Both the position numbers and the translations under genes were made by a program. A stretch of 38,057 bases of DNA from Dehalococcoidales bacterium. Its GTDB lineage: Bacteria; Chloroflexota; Dehalococcoidia; Dehalococcoidales; RBG-16-60-22. Numbering within the stretch: the first letter of the stretch is position 1; each line of letters begins with the position of its first letter. Below the pieces are notes generated by a model. It was not told the DNA's origin. It ran no database searches and was given only the letters and a program-made list of their open reading frames with translations. Of this stretch, positions 13,742 through 21,348 are shown piece by piece. Location of the stretch: NCBI GenBank assembly GCA_030603605.1, contig JAUVXN010000003.1, forward strand, positions 1 through 38,057, given 5' to 3'.

Positions 13742-14751
13742 ACTCCCATAGCCATAGCCACTACCTGTGCCAGGTCAAGGACTTTCACGTCTTTAACTTT
13801 TATAGCTTTAAGCCCTTCTTCCAGCTGCATAACGCAGCCGGGGCAGTGGGTAACAATAATCTGGGCGCCGGTCTCAACCAGCTCCCGGGCCCGGTTTGCC
13901 GCCAGAATCTGACTTAACTCGGGGAAAACAACCTCAAAGCCACCCCCACCCCCACAGCAGGTCGACCACTCCCCGTGTGTCCAGTCAGGCTCAACCAGCT
14001 CAATACCCTTGATAGACTTAAGTATCCGGCGCGGTTCCTCTATAAGCCCCAAATAGCGGGAAAGCTGGCAGGGGTCATGATAAACAACCTTGACCTCACG
14101 GGGAAAGCGCAACTGGCGGAATTCAATCCCCTCCAGGACTACCTGCAAAAAATGCTTAACCTCCAGGTCATATCCCGGGACATGTTTGGGAAGCAGCTCA
14201 GCCAGAGTATAGGTGCAGGAAGGAACGATACCGATAATCCGTTTCACCCCGTGGGACTTTAGATTTTCATATGTATTTTGAGCATTCCGGGCAAACTCTT
14301 TCTCCAGCCCGATATAGTGCAGGATTCCCCCGCAGCACGGCTCATCCTCAGCCAGATAGCCGAACTTTAACCCCAGTTCTTTTAGCACCTTGACGGCATC
14401 CCGCAGAGGCTGGGAAGCAGCGTCACCGTCTTTGGCCACCAGCCGGCGGTATAGCTGCGCCGGGTCAAAGCCCAGCTTTTTCTGAAAACCGGCCAGGCCC
14501 ATGGGCAGCTCGGCGCCGATGGGGCTTTTATCAAGCTTCCTTATTATAGACATAAGGGACTGCAGGCTGGTGTTATACTGATAGCCGCAACCGGCAAAGA
14601 ACACGGTCTCGGCTTCTTTGGGCAGGTCAAGCTCTTTAGCCCACCTGGCCCCGGTTCCCCTCGGGGCACCCAGCAGGTTCTGCTTGGAGATAATGTTATC
14701 GGCTACATAAGCTAAGCCGGGAGGAATTAACCCTTTGCTCTTTTTATTCAT
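13738..14751 (-). CDS. CCG-domain iron-sulfur protein (LutA/HdrB/GlpC type)
   Basis: A 337-residue protein with two CCG domains. The first has Cys55 (AGCGYQ) and EPCCGG (139-140) with Cys179; the second has DPC (228), TCCGGGGG (265-266) and HCPGC (303, 306). In heterodisulfide reductase B and relatives these bind a non-cubane cluster that handles thiol/disulfide or quinone electron transfer. It is upstream of and overlaps the LutB-like gene. It starts at 14751, 68 bases after the SucD-like gene stop, so it may share the CoA-ligase transcript. The physiological partner is unknown. Confidence 0.82.
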   Translation of the reverse strand: MNKKSKGLIPPGLAYVADNIISKQNLLGAPRGTGARWAKELDLPKEAETVFFAGCGYQYNTSLQSLMSIIRKLDKSPIGAELPMGLAGFQKKLGFDPAQLYRRLVAKDGDAASQPLRDAVKVLKELGLKFGYLAEDEPCCGGILHYIGLEKEFARNAQNTYENLKSHGVKRIIGIVPSCTYTLAELLPKHVPGYDLEVKHFLQVVLEGIEFRQLRFPREVKVVYHDPCQLSRYLGLIEEPRRILKSIKGIELVEPDWTHGEWSTCCGGGGGFEVVFPELSQILAANRARELVETGAQIIVTHCPGCVMQLEEGLKAIKVKDVKVLDLAQVVAMAMGV

Positions 14752-14819
14752 CTAATATCCCAAACGGCCTAAAGCCAAAAAGATATTAATCTGGGAGTCG
14801 TGTATTTGAATCAAGGTCA

Positions 14820-15701
14820 TTAAGAGGGTGCCAGGTGCCCTTTAACCAGCTCCACCACCTCTGCCGGGTACATGGCAACATCCACACCCACCTCTCTCAG
14901 GGCAGCCATCTTGCTCTGGGGTGTCCCCGTGCCATGCTCACCCTGAATGATGGCGCCAGCATGCCCCATCCTCTTTCCTTCCGGGGCATTGTGGCCGGCA
15001 ATATAGGTCACCACCGGCTTGGTCATCCAGCGTTCGATAAACTGGGCCGCATTTTCTTCCTGGACACCCCCCACCTCCCCGACAATCACCACCAGGTCGG
15101 TGCCCGGGTCCTTTTCAAAAAGCCTCAGCAGCTCAGGTACGCTGGTAAATACCACCGAATCAGCCCCCATACCAACCACGGTACTCTGGCCGAGGCCGGC
15201 AGTGGCCAGGTTAATACTAATCTCGTAGGAAAGAGTGCCGCTCCGGGAGATTACGCCGACGCGGCCGGGGGTAAACATGTTGGCCGGCATTATCCCCATC
15301 TTGGCCTCACCGACAGTAATAACGCCGGGAGTGGTGGGGCCGATAATCTGCACCTGGCGCTCACTGGCATAATCCCTGATTTCCATAACATCGTGAACCG
15401 GTATATGCTCGGTAATGACAACGATAAGGCTGATGCCGGCGTCAATATTCTGCAGGGCGGCTTCCTTGAACGCCTTCGGCGGGATAAAGAATACAGAGGC
15501 CTCGGCGCCCTGCTTGGCCACAGCCTCGGCGACAGTATCATAAACCGGCACACCCTCTACCTCCTGACCACCCTTACCAGGGGTGACACCGGCAACAATG
15601 TTGGTGCCGTAATCCAGCATCCACTTGGCCTGGACTCGCCCTATCCTGCCGGTAATGCCCTGCACCAGAACCTTGGTGTCTCGGTTCAGCAAAATGCTCA
15701 C
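14820..15701 (-). CDS. Succinyl-CoA synthetase alpha-like subunit (acyl-CoA ligase)
   Basis: A 293-residue protein of normal SucD length. It has the CoA-binding start VLVQGITGRIGRVQAKWM, IGPTTPGVITVGEAKMGIMP and the phosphohistidine loop RMGHAGAII with His247, close to His246 in the E. coli enzyme. The alpha subunit binds CoA and carries the phosphate that activates the acid. Its start overlaps the end of the beta gene by four bases, so they are made together. Succinate, malate or another acid could be the substrate; the dehydratase next door suggests a hydroxy acid (inference). Confidence 0.9.
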   Translation of the reverse strand: MSILLNRDTKVLVQGITGRIGRVQAKWMLDYGTNIVAGVTPGKGGQEVEGVPVYDTVAEAVAKQGAEASVFFIPPKAFKEAALQNIDAGISLIVVITEHIPVHDVMEIRDYASERQVQIIGPTTPGVITVGEAKMGIMPANMFTPGRVGVISRSGTLSYEISINLATAGLGQSTVVGMGADSVVFTSVPELLRLFEKDPGTDLVVIVGEVGGVQEENAAQFIERWMTKPVVTYIAGHNAPEGKRMGHAGAIIQGEHGTGTPQSKMAALREVGVDVAMYPAEVVELVKGHLAPS

Positions 15702-16840
15702 TTATCACTCTCCAGCAGGCGGGCAAGCTGCTCCACACCCTTCTCCGTGGATACATCGGTGACTACATGGACTCCGTTATTCTGGAAAATCTCCCAGGTC
15801 TCCTCCTGGTGATTACCCAGGGCTTTGGCCACCACCGGTATGGTAACCTGGTGCTCCTTCATATATTTAACAACCCCCTCGGCCCCTTCGTGGATGGGGT
15901 TGATTCCCCCGTAGACATTAATAAACACCGCCCTTATTCCTTCCTTTTGCAAGACCAGATCCATAACCTTGTACATAAGCTCAGCGGTAATAGCCCCTCC
16001 CGTTTCCAGAAAATTGGCCGGGCGCATCTGGCGGCTGATAATGTCCATACTGGCCATTCCCAGCCCGGCACCACTGGCGATGATGGCTATATCCCCGTCA
16101 AGTTCAACATAGCTGACTCCAATTTCGCGTCCCTTCCGCTCCAGGGTGTTGGGAATACGGCTATCCAGACTTAAAGCAAGCTCGGGGTGACGGTACAGGC
16201 TATCGTCGTCAATTTCCACCTTGGCATCCAGCGCCAGGTAATCCCCCTTGGAGGTTCGAGCCAGGGGGTTAATCTCGGCAATCAGGGCATCGTAATTACG
16301 GAAAACGCGGTACAGCGCGCTGAGCATATTGGCTACCCGGCTCACCTCGGCACCCTCCAGGCCCACCCCCCGGCACATCCGCCTCGCCTCGGAGGGAAGG
16401 AGCCCCTTGATAACCGAAATATACCTGGAAACGACCTCTTCGGGGCGTTCCCTGGCTATCTGGTTAACCGATACACCGCCCGCAGCACTGAGGATAGCCA
16501 CGGGGGTGCCACTATATTCATCTATAGTGACCGCCATATAGAACTCCCGGACGCTGTCCACCTTCGGGGTAATCATTACCTTCTGTACCAGCCAGCCCCT
16601 GATTGACGAACCCAGTATGCGGCGGGCCGCCTCCTCCACCTCCTCCATAGACCGGGCGGTCTGCACTCCTCCCGCCAGCCACCGGCCTCCGGTCAGCACC
16701 TGAGCCTTCACCACCACCGGCAGCCCCAGCTTTTCCGCCCCTTCCCTCGCCTCCCCGGGAGTAGCCGCCAGGGCATAATCAGGTATAGGTATACCCTCAC
16801 GGCGCAGCAAATCGTTCCCTTCAAACTCGTAGAGCTTCAT
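15698..16840 (-). CDS. Succinyl-CoA synthetase beta-like subunit (acyl-CoA ligase)
   Basis: About 380 residues from ATG 16840 (KLYEFEGNDLLRREGIPIP), the usual SucC start. The ATP-grasp part has VVKAQVLTGGRWLAGG, where SucC normally has GGRGKAGG, and INPLA; the C-terminal domain has FINVYGGINPIHEGAEG, where classical SucC has GGI-x-RCD. These changes at the substrate and nucleotide sites point to an acid other than succinate, perhaps as in malate-CoA ligase-like enzymes. Transcription is leftward from a promoter at 16856-16883, divergent from the dehydratase gene; the alpha subunit follows with a four-base overlap. Confidence 0.87.
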   Translation of the reverse strand: MKLYEFEGNDLLRREGIPIPDYALAATPGEAREGAEKLGLPVVVKAQVLTGGRWLAGGVQTARSMEEVEEAARRILGSSIRGWLVQKVMITPKVDSVREFYMAVTIDEYSGTPVAILSAAGGVSVNQIARERPEEVVSRYISVIKGLLPSEARRMCRGVGLEGAEVSRVANMLSALYRVFRNYDALIAEINPLARTSKGDYLALDAKVEIDDDSLYRHPELALSLDSRIPNTLERKGREIGVSYVELDGDIAIIASGAGLGMASMDIISRQMRPANFLETGGAITAELMYKVMDLVLQKEGIRAVFINVYGGINPIHEGAEGVVKYMKEHQVTIPVVAKALGNHQEETWEIFQNNGVHVVTDVSTEKGVEQLARLLESDK

Positions 16841-16855
16841 AGCGGTACCTGCAAT

Positions 16856-16883
16856 ATTACACAATTATCGGGGCTTAAGTCAA
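16856..16883 (-). promoter_or_regulatory. Promoter of the CoA ligase operon
   Basis: On the minus strand TTGACT (16878-16883), a 16-bp spacer and TGTAAT (16856-16861) precede the beta-subunit start by about 15 bases. The leader would be very short, so this call is moderate. Confidence 0.45.
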
Positions 16884-16915
16884 ACCGACCAGCCTGTTTT
16901 TCCAGCGCCCAAAAT

Positions 16916-16945
16916 TTTACAACCGGTCTGGCTACATGCTAAACT
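16916..16945 (+). promoter_or_regulatory. Promoter of the dehydratase gene
   Basis: TTTACA (16916-16921), an 18-bp spacer and TAAACT (16940-16945). The spacer end and -10 share CTACATGCTAA with the promoter of the aminotransferase gene (20189-20218), which hints at common control. An AAGGAGGAT site lies further on, 13 bases before the ATG. Confidence 0.45.
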
Positions 16946-17001
16946 TAACGGGTTTGAACACGGTTAAAACGGACTTATCTCAAGGAGGATAGAAAAGACC
17001 A

Positions 17002-18447
17002 ATGGCACTTAAGACAGCTGAACAATACTATGAATCGCTAAAAGATCTGCACCCCACCACCTATATTTTAGGAGAAAAGGTAGAAAACGCCTACCAGCAC
17101 CCGCTGATAAAACACATGGCCGCCGCGGTGGCCCTGACCTACGAGATGGAAAACGACCCGCAGGGTAAAAAGTTCCTGGTAACCAAATCTAACCTTACCG
17201 ACGAAGAGGTCAGCCGCTTCGTCGCCTTTTATACAAGCCCGGACGACCTGTTAACCAAGGTAAGAATGCTTAAATTCCTGTCCCAGAGGACTGGCGGTTG
17301 CTACATGCGCTGTACCGGCATGGACGCTATAAACGCCATCGGCATAGAGTCCTATAACTGCGACCAGAAACACGGCACGGAGTACTGGCCCCGGCTGCAG
17401 GAGTTCGTTAAGTTCGTCCAGAAGGAAGACCTGGTTGTCTTCAGCGGGGTCACCGACGTCAAGGGCGACCGTTCGCTGCGGCCTTCCCAGCAGAAAGACC
17501 CGGACATGTACCTGCACGTGGTCGACCGGAACAAGGACGGTATCACGGTCAGGGGCGCTAAAATACACCAGACCGGCTCCATGTGCGCACACTGGGGGCT
17601 GATTGTGCCCACCAGGGAAATGCGCGAGGAGGATAAGGACTACGCCGTCTGCTTTGCCGTTCCTAATGACGCCGAAGGCCTAATCCACGTCTACGGGCGG
17701 GGCACACTGGAAGCCCAACCCCTCCAGGGCTGCGACCTGGGCAACGCCGAGTTCAGCAAGTTCTCGCCCATGGTCATCTTCAACGATGTCTTCGTGCCCT
17801 GGGAGCGCGTGTTCCTGTGCGGGGAACACGAGTATGCCGGTGACATGGTACGGAACTTCGGCAACTACCACCGCCACTCCCACGGCGGCTGCAAGTGCGG
17901 TGTTGGTGATGTGCTCATTGGCGCCGCCGCCACCGCCGCCGACTACAACGGCCTGCCCAAGGTATCCCACATACAGAACAAGTTAGCCGAGATGCTCAAG
18001 GTCACCGAGGCCATCTACGGCTGCTCCATCGCCGCCTCGGTGGAGTCCACCGAGACCCCTTCCGGCATCTACACCGTCGACCCGGTGCTATCCAATACCT
18101 CCAAGCTATATGAAGGCAAGGAGCTGGCCGAGGTAATCCGTCTGATGATAGAGATTGCCGGCGGTATGACCACCGATCTTCCCTCGGACAAGGACTTCGC
18201 CAACCCGGATATCGGCCCCCTGCTGACCAAGTACCTCAAGGGCGTTGACGGCGTATCCACAGAGGACCGGGTGCGCATCTTCCGGCTCATCGAAAAACTG
18301 GCCTTTGAAAGTAGAGACATTGTCTCCAACATTCACGGCGCCGGCTCACCGGAGACCCACCGGATGACCATTCTGCGGAATGCCGATATTGAGTCAAAGA
18401 AGAAGCTGGCCAAGAACCTGGCGGGCATCAAAGAAGAGCAAAAGTAG
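17002..18447 (+). CDS. 4-hydroxybutyryl-CoA dehydratase family flavoprotein (AbfD-like)
   Basis: A 481-residue protein. The residues that hold the [4Fe-4S] cluster in AbfD are all recognisable: CYMRC gives Cys100 and Cys104, and NYHRHSHGGC gives His290 and Cys297. This separates it from flavin hydroxylases of the same superfamily, which lack the cluster. AbfD removes water from 4-hydroxybutyryl-CoA by a radical route and isomerises vinylacetyl-CoA to crotonyl-CoA. It stands alone, divergent from the CoA ligase genes and convergent with the acyl-CoA dehydrogenase. The exact substrate may differ; ligase and dehydrogenase neighbours support a CoA-thioester pathway. Confidence 0.87.
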   Translation: MALKTAEQYYESLKDLHPTTYILGEKVENAYQHPLIKHMAAAVALTYEMENDPQGKKFLVTKSNLTDEEVSRFVAFYTSPDDLLTKVRMLKFLSQRTGGCYMRCTGMDAINAIGIESYNCDQKHGTEYWPRLQEFVKFVQKEDLVVFSGVTDVKGDRSLRPSQQKDPDMYLHVVDRNKDGITVRGAKIHQTGSMCAHWGLIVPTREMREEDKDYAVCFAVPNDAEGLIHVYGRGTLEAQPLQGCDLGNAEFSKFSPMVIFNDVFVPWERVFLCGEHEYAGDMVRNFGNYHRHSHGGCKCGVGDVLIGAAATAADYNGLPKVSHIQNKLAEMLKVTEAIYGCSIAASVESTETPSGIYTVDPVLSNTSKLYEGKELAEVIRLMIEIAGGMTTDLPSDKDFANPDIGPLLTKYLKGVDGVSTEDRVRIFRLIEKLAFESRDIVSNIHGAGSPETHRMTILRNADIESKKKLAKNLAGIKEEQK

Positions 18448-18476
18448 CCTTACAACTCGATTTGCCATGCAATGAC

Positions 18477-19685
18477 TTAAGCCCAGTTCTTCAAATCATA
18501 ATAACCCCTGGCAACGCGGTAGCGGCAGATTTGCTGTCCCCCCAGCCAGAGCTGGGTTACCTTGGCATCCCTCAGGCACTTCTCGTAAGGGAAGTCCTCT
18601 GAAATCGCCATCGAGCCCAGCAGCTCGGCACCTTTGTTCACTATCTCCACCGCCTTATCTGCGGCAAAGACCCTGGTAGCTGCCGCCTTGGATATGAACG
18701 CCGGTGACCACGGCGGACCGTATATGTCAAGATGATCCATCATACAACCAAGGTTGTAAATGCTGGCCCTCATCATATCCAGGCCAATCGCCATATCGGC
18801 AATAATGCCGGCCACTATGCTGTGCTGCCTTACCGGCTTAAATCCGCCCATGCGAGTTCCGGTATACTCCAGCACAATCTCAAAAGCACGCTCGGCAATG
18901 CCCAGGGCTATCGTTGACGAATGCCAGCCGGTTCCCGATTCTAGGAAATGGTAAATATTAGCATCCATACCGGGACCGGCAAGCCTATACTCCTTGGGCA
19001 CCCGGACATTATCATAATGTACCGAACTATTTATTGATGTCTTGAATGACATCTTCTTTTCCGGCTTGCCAAAGGTCAGCCCCGGGGTATCCTTGGGAAC
19101 ATATATCAGGGCAACACCTTCGTCTCCCGCTTTAGGGTCAGTGGTGCAGATGGTCAAATAGCTTTCGGCAATTCCCCCGTGAGTCGGCCAGGCCTTGCTC
19201 CCGTTTATGACATATTCATCGCCTTCAAGCTTGGCCGTGGTCTTAATCCCGGCACCTGCAAGCAGAGGGTTTTCTGAATCAGCGCCTCCAGCTTCATCGG
19301 TCATGGCAAGGCAGGTATAGGTTAACTTGCCGCTGCAAAAACTGGGGATGAATCTGTCCATAACCGCTTTGTTTTTGACCACTATGGCCGGTTTAAGATT
19401 AATGCCCCAATTGATACCTGCCGATAGGCTTATGCCACCGTCACCTTTGGCCAACTCTTCACAGATAATGCCCAGGGCGGTGTTGGTGCCATCTCCCCCG
19501 CCGTACTCAGCAGGATACCCCAACGCCTGAATCCCCAGGTCAACAAGCTTTTGATGGACTTTCTCAACCAGGCTATAGTCCGCTTCCAGTTTCTTGGCAT
19601 TGGGTATGATTTCTTTCTTGGTAAACTCTCTTACCATCTCCCGGATCTGGCGGTCTTCATCAGTTAATAGATGCTCTAAATTCAT
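18477..19685 (-). CDS. Acyl-CoA dehydrogenase family protein lacking the usual catalytic Glu motif
   Basis: About 402 residues from ATG 19685, which has AAAGGAG six bases upstream. The flavin/substrate motif CLAMTDEAGGADSENP and DEYVINGSKAWPTHGG are typical, as is the C-terminal EKCLRDAKV. Where most family members have IYEGT-Q with the catalytic base, this protein reads LWLGGQQICRYRVARG, so that glutamate is missing. Isovaleryl- and long-chain enzymes use a Glu on another helix, but I see none in the aligned place (LESGTGWHSS). It may oxidise an unusual CoA ester, use another base, or bind without oxidising. It is followed leftward by the convergent dehydratase gene. Confidence 0.85.
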   Translation of the reverse strand: MNLEHLLTDEDRQIREMVREFTKKEIIPNAKKLEADYSLVEKVHQKLVDLGIQALGYPAEYGGGDGTNTALGIICEELAKGDGGISLSAGINWGINLKPAIVVKNKAVMDRFIPSFCSGKLTYTCLAMTDEAGGADSENPLLAGAGIKTTAKLEGDEYVINGSKAWPTHGGIAESYLTICTTDPKAGDEGVALIYVPKDTPGLTFGKPEKKMSFKTSINSSVHYDNVRVPKEYRLAGPGMDANIYHFLESGTGWHSSTIALGIAERAFEIVLEYTGTRMGGFKPVRQHSIVAGIIADMAIGLDMMRASIYNLGCMMDHLDIYGPPWSPAFISKAAATRVFAADKAVEIVNKGAELLGSMAISEDFPYEKCLRDAKVTQLWLGGQQICRYRVARGYYDLKNWA

Positions 19686-19783
19686 GGGGGGCTCCTTTCC
19701 CAATACTTTTTCAGTCCGTCATAACCATTGCCGCTGCGGCTAAAAAGCCCTTACGGCCAGAAAACCACTAGCACATTTTCAGA

Positions 19784-20095
19784 CTAATAGACTTCTTCCC
19801 CAGACACTATGTGAAAACCAGGTGACACCATCGTACTCCATTTAGCCACAAAGTCCTGGAACTTCTTTGACGGGGCATCCTTCTGGTAGAAATCTTCTAG
19901 GCTGTTCAGATGCATGATGCCAACGTATTTATAGGGAATCTCTCCCGTAGCCGCTCCCGTTATCTTGACCAGTTCGAACTTCTCGACCGAGGGCAGGCTC
20001 TCCAGTAGAGGACCTTTCTCCTTAATAACGTACTCCTTGTACTGCTCATCAGTCACATTGTCTGCCAGATTGTAAAGAATAATTTCCTTGCCCAT
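19784..20095 (-). CDS. Small dimeric alpha/beta-barrel protein (EthD/HapK-like)
   Basis: A 103-residue protein. The pattern KEIILYNLADNVTDEQYKEY, then LVKITGAATGEIPYKYVGIM and SLEDFYQKD, with aromatic FHIVSGEEVY at the end, fits the ferredoxin-like fold of EthD, HapK and related dimeric barrels that often handle quinones or small aromatic compounds. AAAGGAGTG lies before the ATG. It is upstream of the acyl-CoA dehydrogenase by 98 bases on the same strand, and probably shares its promoter at 20150-20178. The specific family is uncertain and the role unknown. Confidence 0.55.
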   Translation of the reverse strand: MGKEIILYNLADNVTDEQYKEYVIKEKGPLLESLPSVEKFELVKITGAATGEIPYKYVGIMHLNSLEDFYQKDAPSKKFQDFVAKWSTMVSPGFHIVSGEEVY

Positions 20096-20149
20096 TTTGA
20101 CACTCCTTTCTTATATTTTGTCTTAACCGGGGAATTCCCAACCGACCCG

Positions 20150-20178
20150 ATGTTACTACAAATACCCCGGTTTGGCAA
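20150..20178 (-). promoter_or_regulatory. Promoter of the barrel-protein/acyl-CoA dehydrogenase unit
   Basis: On the minus strand TTGCCA (20173-20178), a 17-bp spacer and TAACAT (20150-20155), about 55 bases before the small barrel-protein gene. Confidence 0.45.
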
Positions 20179-20188
20179 TAAGGCAGAA

Positions 20189-20218
20189 TTGATTTCTCCC
20201 CAGCCTACATGCTAATAT
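20189..20218 (+). promoter_or_regulatory. Promoter of the aminotransferase-serA operon
   Basis: TTGATT (20189-20194), an 18-bp spacer and TAATAT (20213-20218), some 37 bases before the start at 20255. The sequence CTACATGCTAA is shared with the dehydratase promoter. Confidence 0.5.
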
Positions 20219-20254
20219 TAAATGTTAAATAATATCAGACCACAGAGGAGAAAA

Positions 20255-21346
20255 ATGAAACAGTTACGCGTTCCGGGACCTACCCCCTGCCCCGAAGAAG
20301 TGCTGCAGGCAATGGGCTGGCAGATGATAAACCACCGCGGGCCGGAGTTCGCCCAGACACTCAATAATGTCACTGCCAAACTACAACAGCTATTCCAGAC
20401 CAAGAATGATGTCTTTCTACTCTCCGGTTCCGGCACCGGGGGCCTGGAGGCAGCGGCCGTCAACACCATGTCCCCCGGGGATAAGGTGCTTTCGGTATCC
20501 ATCGGCGTCTTTGGCGACCGCTTCGCCGCCATCGCCGAGAAATTCGGTGCCGAGGTAACGCGGCTCAGCTTTGAATGGGGCAAGGCCGCCGACCCCGACG
20601 CCGTGCGCAAGGCGCTCAAGGCTGACCCGGCCATAAAAACGGTGCTGGTCACCCACAATGAAACCTCCACCGGTGTTACCAACGACCTGGCCTCCATAAG
20701 CTCGGTAGTCAAGGAAGCCGGTAAACTGCTGGTTGTTGACGCTATAAGCAGCCTGGGTTCAATCGACCTGCCGGTAGATAAGTGGCACTGCGATGTCACT
20801 GTCACCGGCTCCCAGAAAGGGTGGATGGTTCCCCCGGGGCTGGCCATGGTCAGCGTAAGCCAGGAGGGGTGGCAGGCAAACCAGAAAGCCAAGATGCCCC
20901 GCTTTTACTGGGATTTCGCCAAGGCCAGGAGCTACCTGGAAAAGGGGCAAACACCCTGGACGCCGGTCGTCTCGGTATTCTTTGCCCTGGATGTGGCACT
21001 GGATATGATGTTGAAAGAGGGTATGGCCAATGTCTTCGCCCGCCACGCCCGGATGGGTAAAACCGCCCGGGAGGGCGTAAAAGCATTGGGGTTGTCCCCC
21101 TTTGCCGAAGAAGGCTATGCCTCCAACACCGTTACCTCCGTCGCCGGCTCGGACGGGCTGGATACCAAGAAGATGCTCAAGATTCTGCGTGAAGAGCATG
21201 ACGTGGTGCTCGCCGGCGGCCAGCAGAAACTGGACGGGCAGATATTCCGCATCGGTCACCTGGGCTGGGCAACCGAAGATGACATTAAAGAGGTAATATC
21301 AGCCATAAAGAAAGTACTGCCCCAGGCGGGTTTCAGGAGTAGCTAA
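20255..21346 (+). CDS. Class V aminotransferase (serine-pyruvate/phosphoserine aminotransferase type)
   Basis: About 363 residues from ATG 20255 behind GAGGAG; an upstream ATG at 20222 lacks a ribosome site. Signature features are the substrate-loop start RVPGPTPCPEEVL, LLSGSGTGGLEAA and the PLP-lysine motif VTGSQKGWMVPPGL. The family transfers amino groups between alanine, serine, glyoxylate and hydroxypyruvate. It lies two bases before serA, so the pair probably makes serine from 3-phosphoglycerate, with this enzyme in place of the usual SerC. That arrangement is known from Dehalococcoides and several archaea. The direction and true substrate remain inferred. Confidence 0.9.
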   Translation: MKQLRVPGPTPCPEEVLQAMGWQMINHRGPEFAQTLNNVTAKLQQLFQTKNDVFLLSGSGTGGLEAAAVNTMSPGDKVLSVSIGVFGDRFAAIAEKFGAEVTRLSFEWGKAADPDAVRKALKADPAIKTVLVTHNETSTGVTNDLASISSVVKEAGKLLVVDAISSLGSIDLPVDKWHCDVTVTGSQKGWMVPPGLAMVSVSQEGWQANQKAKMPRFYWDFAKARSYLEKGQTPWTPVVSVFFALDVALDMMLKEGMANVFARHARMGKTAREGVKALGLSPFAEEGYASNTVTSVAGSDGLDTKKMLKILREEHDVVLAGGQQKLDGQIFRIGHLGWATEDDIKEVISAIKKVLPQAGFRSS

Positions 21347-21348
21347 TT

